64,000 nt of DNA from Blastococcus saxobsidens (lineage in GTDB: Bacteria; Actinomycetota; Actinomycetes; Mycobacteriales; Geodermatophilaceae). Under the pieces are notes generated by a model. That model had not been told where the DNA came from. It saw only the letters and a program-made list of their open reading frames with translations, and did not search any database. Where the stretch lies: assembly GCF_010682065.1 (NCBI RefSeq), contig NZ_JAAGWG010000011.1, positions 1-64,000 of the forward strand, written 5' to 3'. Position numbers and translations under genes: made by a program. Of this stretch, positions 33,611 to 42,304 are shown piece after piece (positions within the stretch are counted from its first letter, which is position 1; the number at the start of each line of letters is the position of its first letter).

Positions 33611-34275
33611 GCCGGCAGCGCGAGCAGAGCGTCGACCGCACCCGCCAGATCCGGCGCCTGCACGTGCGGGGCGTCGTACACGGCCGGGTAGGTCCGCTCG
33701 CTGCGCGGGAACCATGCGCCCGTCAGGCCCGCCCGCTGCGCCCCCAGCACGTCCCAGCCGTGCGCCGCCATCAGCGCCATCCGGTCCGGCGCCAGCCCGC
33801 AGACGCCCGCCGCCCACAGGTACGCCTCGCGGTTCGGCTTCCACGCGCGGACGACCTCGCTGGACAGGCTCCGCTCCACCAGCGGGGTGATGCCGCCCCG
33901 CTCCAGCCCCGCCTCGGCGATACCGGGGGAGCCGTGCGACAAGGTCACCACCCGCACACCCGCCTCCACCAGCCGCCGCAGCGCCGGTTCCACGTCCGGA
34001 TGCGGGGACAGCTCGCGGAACGTGTCGGCGATCGAGCCGCGCGTCTCCGCGGGCAGCTCCGTCTCCTGCGCCAGCGACGCGTCGAACGCGTCCCGGAACG
34101 TGCACCAGGAGCCCACGGCGGCAGCGGCGAAGCCGGTGAGCAGCGTACGGGCGAACACGGTGCCCAGCAGCGACCCCGGCTGCCCGGCCTCGATCAGCGC
34201 CGCCCGCACGGGGGCCAGGTCCAGCAGCGTCTCGTTGACGTCGAAGGCGACGACGTGCGGCCGGGTGCGGGTCAT
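33607..34275 (-). CDS. Type II haloacid dehalogenase-like HAD hydrolase
   Basis: 222 residues. HAD motif I is VVAFDVNETLLDL with nucleophile Asp11, motif II is TLSHGSP, motif III Lys is in RAWKPNREAY, and motif IV is MALMAAHGWDVLGAQRAG. The FDVNETLLD form is typical of L-2-haloacid dehalogenase-like enzymes, but many members have other substrates. A gap of only 4 bp separates its start from the DedA stop. It is likely co-transcribed with DedA upstream and the hydrolase downstream. Confidence 0.85.
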   Translation of the reverse strand: MTRTRPHVVAFDVNETLLDLAPVRAALIEAGQPGSLLGTVFARTLLTGFAAAAVGSWCTFRDAFDASLAQETELPAETRGSIADTFRELSPHPDVEPALRRLVEAGVRVVTLSHGSPGIAEAGLERGGITPLVERSLSSEVVRAWKPNREAYLWAAGVCGLAPDRMALMAAHGWDVLGAQRAGLTGAWFPRSERTYPAVYDAPHVQAPDLAGAVDALLALPA

Positions 34276-34279
34276 CCCG

Positions 34280-34975
34280 TCATGCTGCCGGGCGGCCCGG
34301 ATCCTCGCCCGGCGATACCGGGCTGGGCGCGACCGTCCCCGCCCGCCGGTGCCGGCGCACGTCGCGGACGTGCTTGAGGATCAGGTAACCGATCCCCAGC
34401 ACGACGGCGGCGATGATCGCGTAGTCGACGTACTTGAGGTTGTCCTCGATGAAGTTGCCGGCGAGCACCCCGAGGCTGACCAGCACGGTGTTCCAGATCA
34501 GGCTGCCCGCGGCGGAGTAGACGATGAACTGCCAGAACGGCATCCGCACGACGCCCGCGGGCACCGAGATGAAGCTGCGGACGATCGGCACCATCCGGCC
34601 GAAGAAGACCGCCGCGCGGCCGTGCCGGGCGAACCACTCGAACGTGCGGTCGACGTCCTCGGTCTTCACCAGCGGCAGCCGGTCGAGGAAGAGGTGCGCC
34701 CGTCGGGGCCCCAGTGCCCGGCCCACGTAGTAGAAGAAGATCGCGCCGATGACCGAGCCGAGCGTGGCGAACAGGACCACCGCGACGGCGTTCATCTCGC
34801 CCTGCCGGATCAGCACGCCGGCCAGGCCGAGCACCGCCTCACTCGGGATCGGCGGGATGACCGTCTCCAGCAGGATGCTCAGCCCCACGCCGACGGGACC
34901 GAGGGTCTCGACCAGGTCGAGCAGGAAACCGGTGATCCCGCCCTCGTCGGAGGAGGCGGCGGCGAGGAGGTCCAT
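34280..34975 (-). CDS. DedA family membrane protein
   Basis: 231 residues from the ATG before DLLAAASSDEG; a start three codons earlier is possible. Family motifs: ETVIPPIPSEAVLGLAG near residue 40, FYYVGRALG near 85, and FFGRMVPIVRSFISVPAGVVRMP near 125-147 containing the conserved Arg pair. There are about five membrane segments and a basic C-terminus. DedA proteins act as lipid scramblases or flippases, for example of undecaprenyl phosphate, coupled to proton motive force. It is divergent from the amidohydrolase. Confidence 0.9.
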   Translation of the reverse strand: MDLLAAASSDEGGITGFLLDLVETLGPVGVGLSILLETVIPPIPSEAVLGLAGVLIRQGEMNAVAVVLFATLGSVIGAIFFYYVGRALGPRRAHLFLDRLPLVKTEDVDRTFEWFARHGRAAVFFGRMVPIVRSFISVPAGVVRMPFWQFIVYSAAGSLIWNTVLVSLGVLAGNFIEDNLKYVDYAIIAAVVLGIGYLILKHVRDVRRHRRAGTVAPSPVSPGEDPGRPAA

Positions 34976-35033
34976 GCCGCCCACGGTATCGGCGGCCCGG
35001 TCGCGCCGCCGCGACGCCGCAGTCGCGCGGCAC

Positions 35034-35050
35034 TAGCGTCGGCAGGTATG
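35034..35050 (+). promoter_or_regulatory. Probable leaderless promoter of the amidohydrolase
   Basis: TAGCGT (35034-35039) ends 8 nt before the ATG, the usual -10 to start distance in leaderless actinobacterial genes. The same TAGCGTCGGC string appears before the class V aminotransferase start (minus strand, 52851-52860). Confidence 0.5.
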
Positions 35051-36346
35051 CGCCAGCGCTTCACCGCCCGGGCCGCCGTTCTCGGTGACCGCGCGGGAAC
35101 CGTCGTCCCTCGAGCCGTGGTGGACGTCGCCGACGGCCTCATCACCTGGGTCGGTCCGGCCGCCGAGGCGCCACCGGCCGGTGGCGCGGAGCTGGTCGAG
35201 CTCCCCGGCGTCCTCACCCCCGGACTGGTCAACGCCCACTCGCACGCCGCCATGGTGCTGTTCCGCGGCCAGGGGGAGGGGCTGCCGCTGGATCGCTGGC
35301 TGCAGGAGGTGATGTGGCCGCGGGAGGCCCGGCTCACCCCGGAGGACGTCGAGGTCGCCATGACCGCGGCGTCGGCGGAGATGCTCGGCAACGGCATCAC
35401 CACCAGCGTCGAGATGTACTTCCAGCCGGAGCGGATCGCCGCCGCCGTCGGGACCACCGGTGCGCGGGCGATCATCGCCACGCCGCTGCTCCCGTTGCCC
35501 GGCATGCCGCCGATGGAGGAGCAGCTGCGGGCCGCCGTCGCCCTGGCCGCCGGCGCGCCCGACGACGGCACCGTCGAGTACGGCCTGGGCCCGCACGCCG
35601 CCTACACCGTCCCCCTCCCGCTCCTCGCCGACGCCGCGCGCGCCGCCCGGGAGCACGGCCTGCTCCTGCACCTGCACGTCGCGGAGACCGCCACCGAGGG
35701 CGAGGACCTGCTCGCCGCGCACGGGTTGTCGGTGCCGGCGCTGCTCGCCTCCCACGACGTCCTCGGCGGCCGGGTGCTCGCCGCGCACTGCGTGCACATG
35801 GACGACGCCGACCAGGAGCTCTGGCGGGAGTACGACGTCGCCGTCGCGCACTGCCCGGCCAGCAACGCCAAGCTCGCCAGCGGCGTCGCGCCGCTGCGCC
35901 CGATGCTCGACCGTGGCATCCGGGTGGGCCTGGGCACCGACGGGCCGGCGTCCAACGACTCCCTCGACCTGTTCGCCGACCTGCGCCTGGCCGCCGGCAT
36001 GGCGCGGCTGCGCGAGCGGTCGGCCACGGCGCTCACCGCGGCGGAGGCGTTCTGGCTCGCCACCGGCGCAGCCGCCGACGCGATCGGCCGCCCCGACCTG
36101 GGGCAGCTCGAGGCAGGTCGCCGGGCCGACCTGGTGCACGTCGACACCCGCGACCTGGTCTTCGAGCCGGTCGGCGACGTCGGCGACGTGCTGGCGCACC
36201 TGGTCTGGTCCGGCGCCGGGCGGCACGTGCGCGACGTCTGGGTCGGCGGCCGGCCGGTCGTCCGCGACGGCGCCCCGGTGCACGTGGACGTCGCCGCGCT
36301 GCGGGTGGACGTCGCCGAGCGCGCCGCCCGCCTGGCCGCCGGCTGA
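35048..36346 (+). CDS. Amidohydrolase, TRZ/ATZ/MtaD-type deaminase
   Basis: 432 residues of the metal-dependent amidohydrolase superfamily. Zinc motif NAHSHAAM near residue 62, HLHVAET near 207, HCVHMDD near 243 and the catalytic GTDGPASNDSLDLF near 298. The two ends form the small beta sandwich (ELPGVLTPGLVN; RRADLVHVDTRDLVF). The family deaminates purines, S-adenosylhomocysteine, 5-methylthioadenosine, guanine derivatives or s-triazines. SNDSLDLF is common in the SAH/MTA or 5'-deoxyadenosine deaminase branch. A radical SAM enzyme (MftC) produces 5'-deoxyadenosine in this organism, but that link is only speculative. Confidence 0.82.
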   Translation: MRQRFTARAAVLGDRAGTVVPRAVVDVADGLITWVGPAAEAPPAGGAELVELPGVLTPGLVNAHSHAAMVLFRGQGEGLPLDRWLQEVMWPREARLTPEDVEVAMTAASAEMLGNGITTSVEMYFQPERIAAAVGTTGARAIIATPLLPLPGMPPMEEQLRAAVALAAGAPDDGTVEYGLGPHAAYTVPLPLLADAARAAREHGLLLHLHVAETATEGEDLLAAHGLSVPALLASHDVLGGRVLAAHCVHMDDADQELWREYDVAVAHCPASNAKLASGVAPLRPMLDRGIRVGLGTDGPASNDSLDLFADLRLAAGMARLRERSATALTAAEAFWLATGAAADAIGRPDLGQLEAGRRADLVHVDTRDLVFEPVGDVGDVLAHLVWSGAGRHVRDVWVGGRPVVRDGAPVHVDVAALRVDVAERAARLAAG

Positions 36347-36348
36347 CC

Positions 36349-36825
36349 TCAGCCGGCCTCGACCTGCAGGGCGTCGTCGGACCAGGTGTAGAGCCGGTCG
36401 TCGAGCACGACGGTCACCCAGCCCTCGCAGAGCTGGGCCGCCTCGCCGAGGTCGGGCCAGTTCCCGCCCCCGTCGAACGGCATGCCGACCTGCGAGAGGT
36501 CGACGCAGTCGGCCGGCGGTCGCGCCCCCTCGTCCAGCGTCATGTGCGCCCGCACGCTGCCCGCGTCGTCGCCGGAGGCGTTCCCGGGCCGGACGACGGT
36601 GACGTCGTGCCCGACCGAGCGGGTCCAGCCGGGGACGTCGGCGCGGGGCGCGTCGGCGGCGTCGGCGTGGTCGGAGGTCTCGGTGTGGCCCTGCAGCTCC
36701 GCGAGCATCGCGCCCGGTCCGTCCACCCCCGCGGGCATCGTCACCGCGAGCCCGGCGAGCGCCGTCGCGCCGACCGCCACCACCGCGCCGGCGGCTCCCA
36801 GCACCTTCGTCGTCCAGCTGCTCAC
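36349..36825 (-). CDS. Secreted protein of unknown function
   Basis: 158 residues from GTG, fixed by GAGGAG 6 nt upstream. The signal or anchor region SSWTTKVLGAAGAVVAVGATALAG is followed by an Asp/Ala/Glu-rich stretch. A folded part holds two cysteines (ADCVDLSQVG and AQLCEGW), possibly a disulfide, and ends VVLDDRLYTWSDDALQVEAG. No family is recognised. The stop is 2 bp from the end of the convergent amidohydrolase gene. Confidence 0.6.
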   Translation of the reverse strand: MSSWTTKVLGAAGAVVAVGATALAGLAVTMPAGVDGPGAMLAELQGHTETSDHADAADAPRADVPGWTRSVGHDVTVVRPGNASGDDAGSVRAHMTLDEGARPPADCVDLSQVGMPFDGGGNWPDLGEAAQLCEGWVTVVLDDRLYTWSDDALQVEAG

Positions 36826-36940
36826 CGTGCGCTCCTCGTCGTCCGGCCACCGCTGCGGTGGCGGTACGAGCATCGGCCGGACCGGTCTCCCCGGGCGTCG
36901 GCCGCCGGGATGATCTCCGGCTCCACCCCAGGTCGGAGGC

Positions 36941-37011
36941 TTGTTCAACCAAGGGGTTGACCATCGGCACAGTTCGGCGCTACCTTCTTGTTCAACCGCA
37001 AGGTTGAACAA
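36941..37011 (+). promoter_or_regulatory. ArsR promoter with two matching inverted-repeat operators
   Basis: Site 2 (36988-37011) is TTGTTCAACC-GCAA-GGTTGAACAA, a perfect 10-bp dyad just before the ribosome site. Site 1 (36941-36964) has the same left arm and 4-bp spacer with a partly degenerate right arm. A promoter TTGACC (36957-36962) / TACCTT (36981-36986) with an 18-bp gap lies across them, so site 1 overlaps the -35 and site 2 the transcription start. Autorepression by the ArsR protein is the clear inference. Confidence 0.8.
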
Positions 37012-37024
37012 CGAGGAGGACGAC

Positions 37025-37405
37025 GTGCCGGCTGATCCGCTCTCCCGGGTGTTCTCGGCGCTGGCCGACCCCACCCGGCGGGACATGGTCGCGCGACTGG
37101 CGACCGGTGACGCCACGGTGAGCGAGCTCGCCGCCCCCTTCGACGTCAGTCTCCAGGCCGTCTCCAAGCACCTCAAGGTGCTGGAGGACGCCGGCCTGGT
37201 GAGCCGCAGCCGGGAGGCCCAACGCCGCCCGGTGCACCTGGAGGCAGAGGTCTTCGACCTCATGACGAAGTGGATCGAGCGCTACCGCCGTCAGGCGGAG
37301 GAGCGCTACCGCCGCCTGGACGACGTCCTGCGATCGATGCCGGATCGAGCAGCTCCCCACCCGCCCGCCGATGACCCCCCACCCCCGGAAGGACCGCAGC
37401 CATGA
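37025..37405 (+). CDS. ArsR-family transcriptional regulator
   Basis: 126 residues from GTG with a GAGGAGG site. Winged-helix pattern: VFSALADPTRRDMVARL (residues 8-24), VSELAAPFDVSLQAVSKHLKVLEDAGLV with the recognition helix. There is no CxC metal site, so it belongs to the metal-independent group commonly paired with AHSA1/SRPBCC genes. The C-terminus is an unstructured Pro-rich tail. It overlaps the next gene by 4 bp and has two operators upstream. Confidence 0.9.
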   Translation: MPADPLSRVFSALADPTRRDMVARLATGDATVSELAAPFDVSLQAVSKHLKVLEDAGLVSRSREAQRRPVHLEAEVFDLMTKWIERYRRQAEERYRRLDDVLRSMPDRAAPHPPADDPPPPEGPQP

Positions 37406-37890
37406 CCAGCACCACGCACCGCGAGACCCAGATCGTCGTCGACCCCGACGTCCCGCTCGTGCGGATCGTCCGCGAGTTCGACGCCCCGCCCGAGAGGGTG
37501 TTCCGCGCGCACGTCGACCCGGAGCTCTTCGCGCAGTGGACCGGGCCGAAGGGCATGGACATCCGGATCGACCGGCACGACTGCCGCACCGGCGGCTCCT
37601 ACCGCTACGTCATGTCGCAGGACGGCGAGGACTACGCCTTCAACGGCGTCTTCCACGAGGTCCGCGCGAACGAGCTCATCGTCCAGACGTTCGCCTTCGA
37701 GGGCATGCCGGACGACGTCGCCCTGGAGCGGCTCGTGCTGGAGGACCTCGGGAACGGGCGGACAAGGCTCACCTCGACGTCGCTGGTCGACTCGTTCGAG
37801 GGGCGCGACGGCTTCGTCGCCAGCGGCATGGAGGTCGGCGTGAACGAGGGCTACGAGAAGCTCGACGACCTCCTCGCCCGCGGGCTCTGA
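37402..37890 (+). CDS. SRPBCC (AHSA1-type) protein
   Basis: 162 residues. The helix-grip fold signature is VRIVREFDAPPERVFRAHVDPELFAQW with the family motif GPKGM; further marks are GGSYRYVM and FNGVFHEVRANE. The C-terminal helix contains GMEVGVNEGYEKLDDLL. Such proteins bind a hydrophobic ligand; in ArsR-linked operons the ligand is usually unknown. It is translationally coupled to ArsR and 10 bp before a VOC protein, a common three-gene arrangement. Confidence 0.88.
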   Translation: MTSTTHRETQIVVDPDVPLVRIVREFDAPPERVFRAHVDPELFAQWTGPKGMDIRIDRHDCRTGGSYRYVMSQDGEDYAFNGVFHEVRANELIVQTFAFEGMPDDVALERLVLEDLGNGRTRLTSTSLVDSFEGRDGFVASGMEVGVNEGYEKLDDLLARGL

Positions 37891-37900
37891 GGAGGCGCTC

Positions 37901-38293
37901 GTGGACATGAAGCTCGAACTCGTCCCCGTCCCGGTCACCGACGTCGACCGTGCCAAGGCCTTCTACGCCGACAAGCTGGGCTTCTCCGTCGACGTGGACG
38001 TGCGCCCGGCCGACGGTGTGCGGGTGGTGCAGCTGACCCCGCCGGGATCGGCCTGCTCGATCGCCCTGGGCACCGGCCTGCCCGCCTGGGAGGCGCCGCC
38101 CGGGTCCGTCCGGGGGCTGCACCTGGTCGTCGACGACATCGACGCGGCCCGCGCCGAGCTGATCGGCCGGGGCGTGGACGTCGGCGCCGTCGAGGACGTC
38201 GGCGGCGGGGTCAAGTACGCCGGCTTCGCCGACCCCGACGGCAACACCCTGACCCTGCAGCTGATGCCGTGGCGCACCGGGGACGCGTTCTAG
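37901..38293 (+). CDS. VOC (glyoxalase/bleomycin-resistance-like) protein
   Basis: 130 residues; GTG follows GAGGAGG, and an ATG two codons later is also possible. Two beta-alpha-beta3 modules: VPVTDVDRAKAFYADKLGFSVDVDV and LHLVVDDIDAARAELIGRGVDVG, ending KYAGFADPDGNTLTLQ with the conserved metal-site Glu position occupied by Gln. That replacement is common in non-glyoxalase members. Possible roles are dioxygenase, lyase or ligand sequestration. Third gene of the ArsR-controlled operon. Confidence 0.85.
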   Translation: MDMKLELVPVPVTDVDRAKAFYADKLGFSVDVDVRPADGVRVVQLTPPGSACSIALGTGLPAWEAPPGSVRGLHLVVDDIDAARAELIGRGVDVGAVEDVGGGVKYAGFADPDGNTLTLQLMPWRTGDAF

Positions 38294-38300
38294 CCCCTCG

Positions 38301-39116
38301 TCAGGCGCGCAGCGAGATCGTCTCCCCGCGGTAGGCGGGTCGCACGGTGCCGGGCAGCCGGCGCCGTGCGACCTCGGCGACGAAGTCGCCCAGCGGCGAG
38401 GCGAACCGGTCGTAGTCGTCGTAGTGCACCGGGACGGTCACCGGCGGCTTCAGCAGCTCCACCAGGTCCGCGCCCTGCCGGCCGTCCATCGTGACCGTGA
38501 GCCCGAGCGCCTTGGTGCCGCCCAGGTGCGGGATGACGACGTCGAGCGGCCCGCACCGCTCCAGCACCTCGCCCAGGAACGGCCGGAACAGCGTGTCGCC
38601 GCTGATGTAGCCGCGCCAGCTCACCTCGCCGTCGCGGACCAGCTCCAGCACGCTGCCCATCACCTGCGGCAGCACCCGGGCCAGCGGTCCGGGCCCGTGG
38701 ACCCCGGGCACGGAGGTGACCCGGAGCGTCTCCGCGCCGCGGGTGAACACGTGCGTGTCCCAGGCGCGCAGCTCGGCGGTGCCGGTGAACCCGCGGTCGG
38801 ACAGGCACTTCGCCGCCTCCGGAGTGGTGACCACCGGTGTCTCCTTGGGCAGGGTGCGCGTGGCGATGCGGTCCCAGTGGTCGCCGTGCATGTGCGACAG
38901 CAGGATGCCGTCGAGCTCCGGCAGCTGCGCGGGCACGAGTGCGGGGTCGGTGAGCCGCTTGCTGCGCAGGCCGTAGCCCAGCCGGGCGCGCTGCCCGCGG
39001 TGCAGGAAGTTCGGGTCGGTCAGCAGCGTGAAGCCGCCGATCCGCAGCAGCATCGTCGCGGTGCCGCCGAAGGTCATCGTCACGTCGTCCGCGGGCCGCC
39101 GGTCCAGGTCTGCCAT
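38301..39116 (-). CDS. Metallo-beta-lactamase fold hydrolase (UlaG-like)
   Basis: 271 residues. The zinc motif is LLSHMHGDHWD at about residue 72; further ligands are likely in VPGVHGPGP (His), YISGDTLF (Asp) and VPVHYDDYDRF (His). The start of the fold TMTFGGTATMLLRIGGFTLLTDPNF is typical of the UlaG / N-acyl-phosphatidylethanolamine phospholipase-like group. The substrate is unknown. The ATG lacks a strong ribosome site. It is divergent from tldD. Confidence 0.85.
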   Translation of the reverse strand: MADLDRRPADDVTMTFGGTATMLLRIGGFTLLTDPNFLHRGQRARLGYGLRSKRLTDPALVPAQLPELDGILLSHMHGDHWDRIATRTLPKETPVVTTPEAAKCLSDRGFTGTAELRAWDTHVFTRGAETLRVTSVPGVHGPGPLARVLPQVMGSVLELVRDGEVSWRGYISGDTLFRPFLGEVLERCGPLDVVIPHLGGTKALGLTVTMDGRQGADLVELLKPPVTVPVHYDDYDRFASPLGDFVAEVARRRLPGTVRPAYRGETISLRA

Positions 39117-39179
39117 GTGCAGGCGCTTACCCGGCCCGTACCGCCTCACCCCTGCCCCGACGCTGGTAGACAGGAGGCC

Positions 39180-40694
39180 GTGCCAGCACCCCGCGCCATC
39201 GACGAGGCGTTCCTCGCGCTGCCGCTGTCCGCGCTCACCGACGCCGCCCTCACCCGGGCGGTCGACCTCGGCTGCGAGCACGCCGATCTCCGCGTGGAGC
39301 GCATCCGCACCCAGGCCATCAGCCTCCGCGACGCCCGGCCCGAGGCGTTCACCCACGGGGAGGACCTCGGCCTCGCCGTCCGCGTGGTGCACGAGGGCAC
39401 CTGGGGGTTCGCCGCCGGCGTCGTCCTCACCGCCGCCGAGGCCGTGCGCCTGGCGGAGGAGGCGGTCGCCGTCGCCCAGGTCGCGGCGGCGCTGAACCGC
39501 GACCGGGTGGAGCTGGCCCCGGAGCCGGTCCACGCCGACGTCGAGTACGTGTCGGCCTACGACGTCGACCCGTTCTCCGTCCAGGACGCCGACAAGACCG
39601 CCCTGCTCGCCGAGTTCTCCGAGCAGCTGCTGGCCGCCGACGGTGTCGAGCACGTGCAGGCGAGCTGCCTCCTGGTCAAGGAGCAGAAGTACTACGCCGA
39701 CACCGCCGGCACCCGCACCCGCCAGCAGCGCGTCCGGCTGCACCCCGAGATCACGGCGCTGGCCGTCGACCGCACCACCGGCTCGTTCGAGAGCATGCGC
39801 ACCCTCGCCCCACCGGCCGGCCGCGGCTGGGAGTACCTCACCGGCACCGGCTGGAACTGGGCCGCGGAACTCGCCGAGCTGCCCGAGCTGCTGCGCGAGA
39901 AGACCAAGGCGCCCTCGGTGCAGGCCGGCCGCTACGACCTCGTCGTCGACCCGTCCAACCTGTGGCTGACCATCCACGAGTCCATCGGCCACGCCACCGA
40001 GCTGGACCGGGCCCTGGGCTACGAGGCCGCCTACGCCGGCACCTCCTTCGCCACCGTCGACAAGCTGGGCACGCTGCAGTACGGCTCGCCGCTGCTCAAC
40101 GTCACCGGCGACCGGACGGCGCTGCACGGCCTGTCCACGATCGGCTGGGACGACGAGGGCGTCGCCGGGCAGCAGTGGGACATCGTGCGGGACGGCGTCC
40201 TCGTGGGCTACCAGGTGGACCGCAACATGGCCCGGCTGCAGGGCATGGGCCGCTCCAACGGCTGCGCCTACGCCGACTCGCCCGGTCACGTCCCCGTGCA
40301 GCGGATGGCCAACGTGTCGCTGCGCCCCAGCCCCGACGGCCCGAGCACGCAGGAGATCATCGGCGGGGTCGAACGCGGCATCTACGTCGTCGGCGACAAG
40401 AGCTGGTCGATCGACATGCAGCGTTACAACTTCCAGTTCACCGGGCAGCGCTTCTACCGGATCGAGAACGGCCGGCTGGCCGGGCAGCTGCGCGACGTCG
40501 CCTACCAGGCCACGACGACGGACTTCTGGGGCTCGATGCGCGTCGTCGGCGGCCCGGAGACCTACGTCCTGGGCGGCGCCTTCAACTGCGGCAAGGCCCA
40601 GCCGGGGCAGACCGCGGCGGTCAGCCACGGCTGCCCGACCGCCCTGTTCGAGGGCGTCAACATCCTGAACACCGTCGAGGAGGCCGGGCGATGA
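39180..40694 (+). CDS. tldD: TldD metalloprotease subunit
   Basis: 504 residues; GTG follows AGGAGG (39172-39177). The zinc-binding HESIGHATE (HExxxH) lies at about residue 267; GTLQYGSPLLNVTGD, GWDDEGVAG and the C-terminal PTALFEGVNIL agree with TldD. With TldE it forms a heterodimer that degrades unfolded peptides and in some bacteria removes leader peptides from RiPPs such as microcin B17. A role in this organism's mycofactocin is unlikely, since MftE supplies that cleavage. Stop and start overlap with tldE. Confidence 0.92.
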   Translation: MPAPRAIDEAFLALPLSALTDAALTRAVDLGCEHADLRVERIRTQAISLRDARPEAFTHGEDLGLAVRVVHEGTWGFAAGVVLTAAEAVRLAEEAVAVAQVAAALNRDRVELAPEPVHADVEYVSAYDVDPFSVQDADKTALLAEFSEQLLAADGVEHVQASCLLVKEQKYYADTAGTRTRQQRVRLHPEITALAVDRTTGSFESMRTLAPPAGRGWEYLTGTGWNWAAELAELPELLREKTKAPSVQAGRYDLVVDPSNLWLTIHESIGHATELDRALGYEAAYAGTSFATVDKLGTLQYGSPLLNVTGDRTALHGLSTIGWDDEGVAGQQWDIVRDGVLVGYQVDRNMARLQGMGRSNGCAYADSPGHVPVQRMANVSLRPSPDGPSTQEIIGGVERGIYVVGDKSWSIDMQRYNFQFTGQRFYRIENGRLAGQLRDVAYQATTTDFWGSMRVVGGPETYVLGGAFNCGKAQPGQTAAVSHGCPTALFEGVNILNTVEEAGR

Positions 40695-42079
40695 GCGCTC
40701 AGCGCGCCCAGGACCTGGTGGAGCAGGCGCTGGCCGCCTCCACGGCCGACGGGCAGGTCACCTTCGTCGTCGAGGGCTCCGAGGCGAACCTGCGGTGGGC
40801 GGCCAACAGCCTGACCACCAACGGCGCCATGCGCTCCCGGCAGGTCGTCGTCGTCTCGTTCGTCGACGGCGGTGCCGGCATGGCCGCGGGCACGGTGACC
40901 CGCTCGGGCACGCCGGAGATCGCCGACCTCGTCGCGGCCAGCGAGCAGGCCGCCCGCGACGCCGGCCCGGCCGAGGACGCGATGCCGCTGGTGGGGGAGA
41001 CCCCAGCGGATCCGGGCGACTGGGACGCCGACCCCGCGGAGACCTCCATCGGCGTCTTCGCCGACTTCGCGCCGGCGCTGGGGCAGGCCTTCGGCGAGGC
41101 GGCCGACCGGGGCGAGCTGCTCTTCGGCTTCGCCGAGCACCAGATGGCCACCACCTACCTGGGCAGCTCCACCGGTCTGCGGCTGCGCCACGACCAGCCC
41201 ACCGGCCGGGTGGAGCTCAACGGCAAGACCCCGGACTTCGGGCGCTCCGTGTGGGCCGGCACCAGCACGCGGGACTTCGGTGACGTCTCGGTGGCCGGCC
41301 TCGCCGCCGAGGTGGAGCGCAAGATGGGCTGGTCGAAGCGGCGGATCGACCTGCCGGCGGGGCGCTACGAGACGCTGCTGCCGCCCTCGGCGGTCAGCGA
41401 CCTGATGATCTACCTCTACTGGACGATGGAGGCCCGGGACGCCGACGAGGGCCGCAACGTCTTCGCCCGGCCCGGCGGCGGCAACCGCATCGGTGACCGG
41501 CTCGCCGCCCTGCCGCTGACGCTGCGCAGCGACCCGCGGTACCCGGGGCTGGAGGCCGCGCCGTTCCAGGTGGTCGGCGCCTCCTCGGGCGCGGCCTCGG
41601 TGTTCGACAACGGCATGGCCACCCCCGCGGTGAACTGGATCGAGAACGGCGTCCTCGCCAACCTGGTGCGGCCGCGCGCCTGGGCCCTGAAGACGACCGC
41701 GCCGGCCACGGCCGCCGTCGACAACCTGGTCCTCGAGGACCCGGCGGCGACCGCCACCCAGGAGGAGATGCTGGCCGCCACCGAGCGCGGCCTGCTGCTG
41801 ACGACGCTCTGGTACATCCGCGAGGTCGACCCGCAGACCCTGCTGCTCACCGGGCTGACCCGTGACGGCGTCTTCCTGGTGGAGAACGGCGAGGTGACCG
41901 GGGCGGTGAACAACTTCCGGTTCAACGAGTCGCCGGTCGACCTCCTCGGCCGCGCCGTGCAGGCCGGGCGCACCGAGCGGACGTTGCCTCGGGAGTGGAA
42001 CGACTGGTTCACGCGGACGGCGATGCCGACCCTGCGGGTGCCGGACTTCAACATGAGCAGCGTCAGCCCCGCCAGCTGA
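40691..42079 (+). CDS. pmbA: TldE/PmbA subunit
   Basis: 462 residues. It lacks an HExxxH motif, as expected of the non-catalytic partner. Family features: the N-terminal beta strand pair (VTFVVEGSEANLRWAANSL), TTYLGSSTGLRLRHDQP, LPAGRYETLLPPSAVSDLMIY, and the C-terminal DGVFLVENGEVTGAVNNFRFNESP, a well-conserved end. It is translationally coupled to tldD (ATGA). A 225-bp gap with no recognised gene follows; it contains an AT-richer stretch near 42098-42112 but no convincing promoter pair. Confidence 0.92.
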   Translation: MSAQRAQDLVEQALAASTADGQVTFVVEGSEANLRWAANSLTTNGAMRSRQVVVVSFVDGGAGMAAGTVTRSGTPEIADLVAASEQAARDAGPAEDAMPLVGETPADPGDWDADPAETSIGVFADFAPALGQAFGEAADRGELLFGFAEHQMATTYLGSSTGLRLRHDQPTGRVELNGKTPDFGRSVWAGTSTRDFGDVSVAGLAAEVERKMGWSKRRIDLPAGRYETLLPPSAVSDLMIYLYWTMEARDADEGRNVFARPGGGNRIGDRLAALPLTLRSDPRYPGLEAAPFQVVGASSGAASVFDNGMATPAVNWIENGVLANLVRPRAWALKTTAPATAAVDNLVLEDPAATATQEEMLAATERGLLLTTLWYIREVDPQTLLLTGLTRDGVFLVENGEVTGAVNNFRFNESPVDLLGRAVQAGRTERTLPREWNDWFTRTAMPTLRVPDFNMSSVSPAS

Positions 42080-42304
42080 GGGTCGGCGCGCCGCCAGTTC
42101 GATAACAATTGCGCCAAGTGGATCACTGCACCCTGGCGGAAAGTGACGGCGACGACTCGTGGTCACCGCATTACGCTCGGTGGTGGAACACGAGCAAGAG
42201 TTCGCTTTACCCGAGGCCCGGTCCTGCCGAAACCTCCTGTAGCTCGGAAAGTTCCGCAGACCGCACGCAGGTCCCCTTCCCGGGGCCGTCGAGGGGAGGA
42301 CTCC

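Noticed and set aside
39180-42079. TldD/TldE as the mycofactocin peptidase
   Set aside because: The pathway has a clear MftE at 19125-19820 with intact metal motifs, and TldDE is 20 kb away in another context.
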